NCBI RefSeq assembly: GCF_022539505.1
Contig: NC_061510.1
Coordinates: 393,868,249 to 393,932,248, forward strand
DNA length: 64,000 nucleotides
Direction: 5' to 3'
From: Lolium rigidum
Taxonomy: Eukaryota; Streptophyta; Magnoliopsida; Poales; Poaceae
Made by a program: the position numbers and the translations under genes. The notes beneath the pieces are model-generated. The model was given only the letters and a program-made list of their open reading frames with translations. It had not been told where the DNA came from and did not search any database. Of this stretch, positions 61,215-64,000 are shown piece after piece (position 1 is the first letter of the stretch; the number at the start of each line of letters is the position of its first letter).

Positions 61215-61730
61215 ATGGAAGTGACACTCCGCCGCTTCGAACTCACAGACGCGGACGGCATGATGGCGTGGGCGTCGGACCCCAAGGTCGCCGCCTTCTG
61301 CCGCTGGGAGCCCTACGCCTCCACGGAATCCCTCCTCGCCTACCTCCGCGACACCGTGCTCCCGCACCCCTGGTTCCGCGCCATCTGCCTCGCCGGCGAC
61401 GGCGAAGCCCGCCCCGTGGGCGCGGTGTCCCTAGAACCCACGGCGGACGCGTGCCGAGGTGAGCTCGGGTACGTGTTGGCCCGCGCGCACTGGGGCCGGG
61501 GAGTGGCCACGGCCGCCGTGCGGCGCGCGCTCGCCGTGGTCTTCGGCGAGGTAGAGGGGCTGGTCCGCGTTGAGGCGCTCGTGGATGTGGACAACGCGGC
61601 GTCGCACCGCGTGGTGGAGAAGGCCGGGTTCCGGCGCGAGGGCGTGCTGCGGAGGCACTACTGGCACAAGGGCCGCGCCCGGGACCTCGTCATGTACAGC
61701 TTCGTCTCCGGCGACCCCTTACCCCAGTGA
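61215..61730 (+). CDS. GNAT-family N-acetyltransferase (RimJ/RimL-like), copy 1
   Basis: 171 residues, no intron, from the ATG at 61215 (MEVTLRRFELTDADGMMAWA). An acetyl-CoA-dependent N-acyltransferase fold is indicated by TLRRFELTDADGMMAWASDP (strand 1 and helix 1) and CRGELGYVLARAHWGRGVATAAVRRAL. The latter is motif A, with the R/Q-x-x-G-x-G/A pyrophosphate loop as HWGRGVA. VRVEALVDVDNAASHRVVEKAGFRREGVLR (motif B) follows. Such plant proteins are annotated as acyl-CoA N-acyltransferases of unknown substrate. The length is normal for the family. No targeting peptide is evident, so a cytosolic or nuclear location is likely. The coding sequence is strongly GC-rich, typical of one class of grass genes. 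The neighbour at 62073 is a paralogue. An aataaa lies at 61806. Confidence 0.88.
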   Translation: MEVTLRRFELTDADGMMAWASDPKVAAFCRWEPYASTESLLAYLRDTVLPHPWFRAICLAGDGEARPVGAVSLEPTADACRGELGYVLARAHWGRGVATAAVRRALAVVFGEVEGLVRVEALVDVDNAASHRVVEKAGFRREGVLRRHYWHKGRARDLVMYSFVSGDPLPQ

Positions 61731-62072
61731 ACACCGTGCCGGATGCCACTGCATACGTCTGAAGAACTGCATTTCGTGAACGCGGCCTGCTGTAGCGTCG
61801 AGTGAAATAAAATCCATGTTTGCAGTTAGTTTCTTGTGTGTTGCGTGTTCGATCAGTGACCCGATAGGGCTACCGACTGGCAGATGACGGCGACTGACAG
61901 CCATACTGCCATTTCCAGACGCAACGCGACAGCCGACAGCCAGGTGGCCATGGTTGGCCACGATGTGGCTCACCATCATCGTTCATGATGCCGACACGGA
62001 CACTCTCTTGGAGCAACCTGCCGACCATTTCGTAGTTTAACCTTGTCACTCTGTCCAAACAATTAGGCTGCG
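61731..62072. other. Spacer between the two GNAT genes
   Basis: 342 bp. It holds the 3' UTR of copy 1, with the poly(A) signal aataaa at 61806-61811, and the presumed promoter of copy 2. No clear TATA box is seen. Confidence 0.55.
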
Positions 62073-62633
62073 ATGGAGCAAGAAGCGGCTGCGCGGGCGC
62101 CGGAGCACGTGGGCAAGGTGACCATCCGGCCGTTCGACCTCGCCGACGTCGACGCCATGACGTCCTGGGCAGCGGCGGATCCCGTAATACTGCCCGCGGC
62201 CTCCACGACCTGGTGCTCCTACCCCAACCCGTCCCGTGACACGCTACTCGCGTTCCTCCGGGACACGGTGCTCCCGCATCCCTGTTTCCGCGCCGTCTGC
62301 CTATCCGGCGCCGTCGTGGGCGCGGTGTCCGTGACGCCGACGGACGACCGGTGCCGCGCGGAAGTCGGGATCGTGCTGTCTCGCGCGCACTGGGGCAAGG
62401 GCGCGGCCGCTGCGGTGGCACTGAGGCGCGCGGCCGCCGCTGCGTTCGGCGTCCTGGAGGGCGTGGAGCGCGTGGAGGCGCTCGTGGACGCCGACGACGC
62501 CGCGGCCCGGCGCGTGCTGGAGGAGGCCGGGTTCCGCCTCGAGGCCGTGCTGCGGAGCTACCGAGCCGTCGAGGGTCGGCTCACGGACGTGGCCGTCTAC
62601 AGCCTCATCTCCACCGATCCACTCCTCGACTGA
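62073..62633 (+). CDS. GNAT-family N-acetyltransferase (RimJ/RimL-like), copy 2
   Basis: 186 residues, no intron, from the ATG at 62073 (MEQEAAARAPEHVGKVTIRPF). The N-terminal 14 residues are extra compared with copy 1. The rest aligns along its length: IRPFDLADVDAMTSWAAADP, FLRDTVLPHPCFRAVCL (copy 1 YLRDTVLPHPWFRAICL), AEVGIVLSRAHWGKGAAAAVALR (motif A, HWGKGAA) and VERVEALVDADDAAARRVLEEAGF. A duplication with considerable divergence is clear. The substrate is unknown. The motif A glycines are present, so it is probably active. It ends 362 bp before the converging dehydrogenase stop codon. Confidence 0.88.
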   Translation: MEQEAAARAPEHVGKVTIRPFDLADVDAMTSWAAADPVILPAASTTWCSYPNPSRDTLLAFLRDTVLPHPCFRAVCLSGAVVGAVSVTPTDDRCRAEVGIVLSRAHWGKGAAAAVALRRAAAAAFGVLEGVERVEALVDADDAAARRVLEEAGFRLEAVLRSYRAVEGRLTDVAVYSLISTDPLLD

Positions 62634-62995
62634 TGTACTGTACACCATCTTGTTGCCAATGCCATGCCAATCAAATGAATGCGTGATCGGAAGCAACAAA
62701 TTTGCAAATTTCATCACCTTGAAGGCTTGAACGCGTGATCAAAGTTCCCAAGAAACTAGATTACATTGCCGCATTTCAGCTACAAATTCCAAAGTAAGAC
62801 GATATATCGCCCCGTAGAGATCGATACTACGACTGCTCTGTCATCCTCGAAGAGACTAGAGATCGACAGAACAAACGGACTTATTGAGTTCTTTCGTTGA
62901 GCTGTGATTCGACCGAACCGCCATTGACCGGTGAAGCGGGAGACGACCAGAGAGCACGGGCGGGAGAGCGGAGGGGTCAGTGTGGCCGCCGGAGC
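62634..62995. other. Convergent 3' region between GNAT copy 2 and the dehydrogenase
   Basis: 3' UTRs of two genes meeting tail to tail. The plus side has caatcaaatgaatg as a weak poly(A) candidate. On the minus side no standard aataaa is evident. No other gene is seen. Confidence 0.5.

Positions 62996-64000
<1,005 letters not shown>

Noticed and set aside
62301..62717. 138-codon minus-strand frame across GNAT copy 2
   Set aside because: It is a shadow of a GC-rich gene; the plus strand has clear GNAT motifs.

Overview
The window is nuclear DNA of a grass, most likely a Triticeae or closely related Pooideae species (wheat, Aegilops, barley, rye). The evidence is the repeat content: a copia element whose LTR resembles WIS/Angela/BARE, Athila-like gypsy elements whose LTRs open with tgatacgtctc, a Tat-type gypsy element, a LARD-type element with giant LTRs, Stowaway and CACTA DNA transposons, and a short gene cluster with plant introns. 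Family names rest on memory of motifs, not on a database search. About 90 percent of the window is transposable elements, many of them nested.

Layout. 1-1102 looks like a decayed piece of a LARD-like LTR. At 1103 begins the LTR of an old Tat-like gypsy element (called B, minus strand). B's LTR was split by a gag-only Athila-like element (1118-9494, 5-bp target duplication gtgaa) and resumes at 9500-10198. B's internal DNA (10199-11143, resuming at 32831) carries the start of a plus-strand antisense gene. That gene was split by a second Tat gypsy element (A, 11144-32825, minus strand, duplication accgg). Element A has gag, protease, RT, two RNase H regions and integrase on the minus strand, plus a multi-exon antisense gene at 12904-16797. 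Its RT was split by a copia element (19821-28437, duplication ggctt). A LINE ORF2 fragment follows (33097-34148).

34149-41591 is a large fold-back made of two Athila-like 3' regions with LTRs in opposite orientation. Next come the 5' internal start of one such element (41592-42021), an LTR start of another family (42022-42156) and a 100-N gap. After the gap is a LARD-type element (42257-58047) with LTRs of about 6.48 kb around only 2.85 kb of non-coding internal DNA. 58048-61200 holds a Stowaway MITE and a CACTA-like non-autonomous transposon with an internal array of about 160-bp repeats.

Genes. Only the last 3 kb carries ordinary host genes: two tandem intronless GNAT acetyltransferases (plus strand, 61215-61730 and 62073-62633) and, converging on them, the last three exons of a plant NAD(H) glutamate dehydrogenase (minus strand), which runs off the right edge.

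I see no convincing new host system. The points most worth a second look are the giant-LTR element with repeated LTR/PBS-junction motifs, the antisense spliced gene with two alternative-looking tails in element A, and the repeated polypurine-tract motifs and fold-back of the Athila-like elements.
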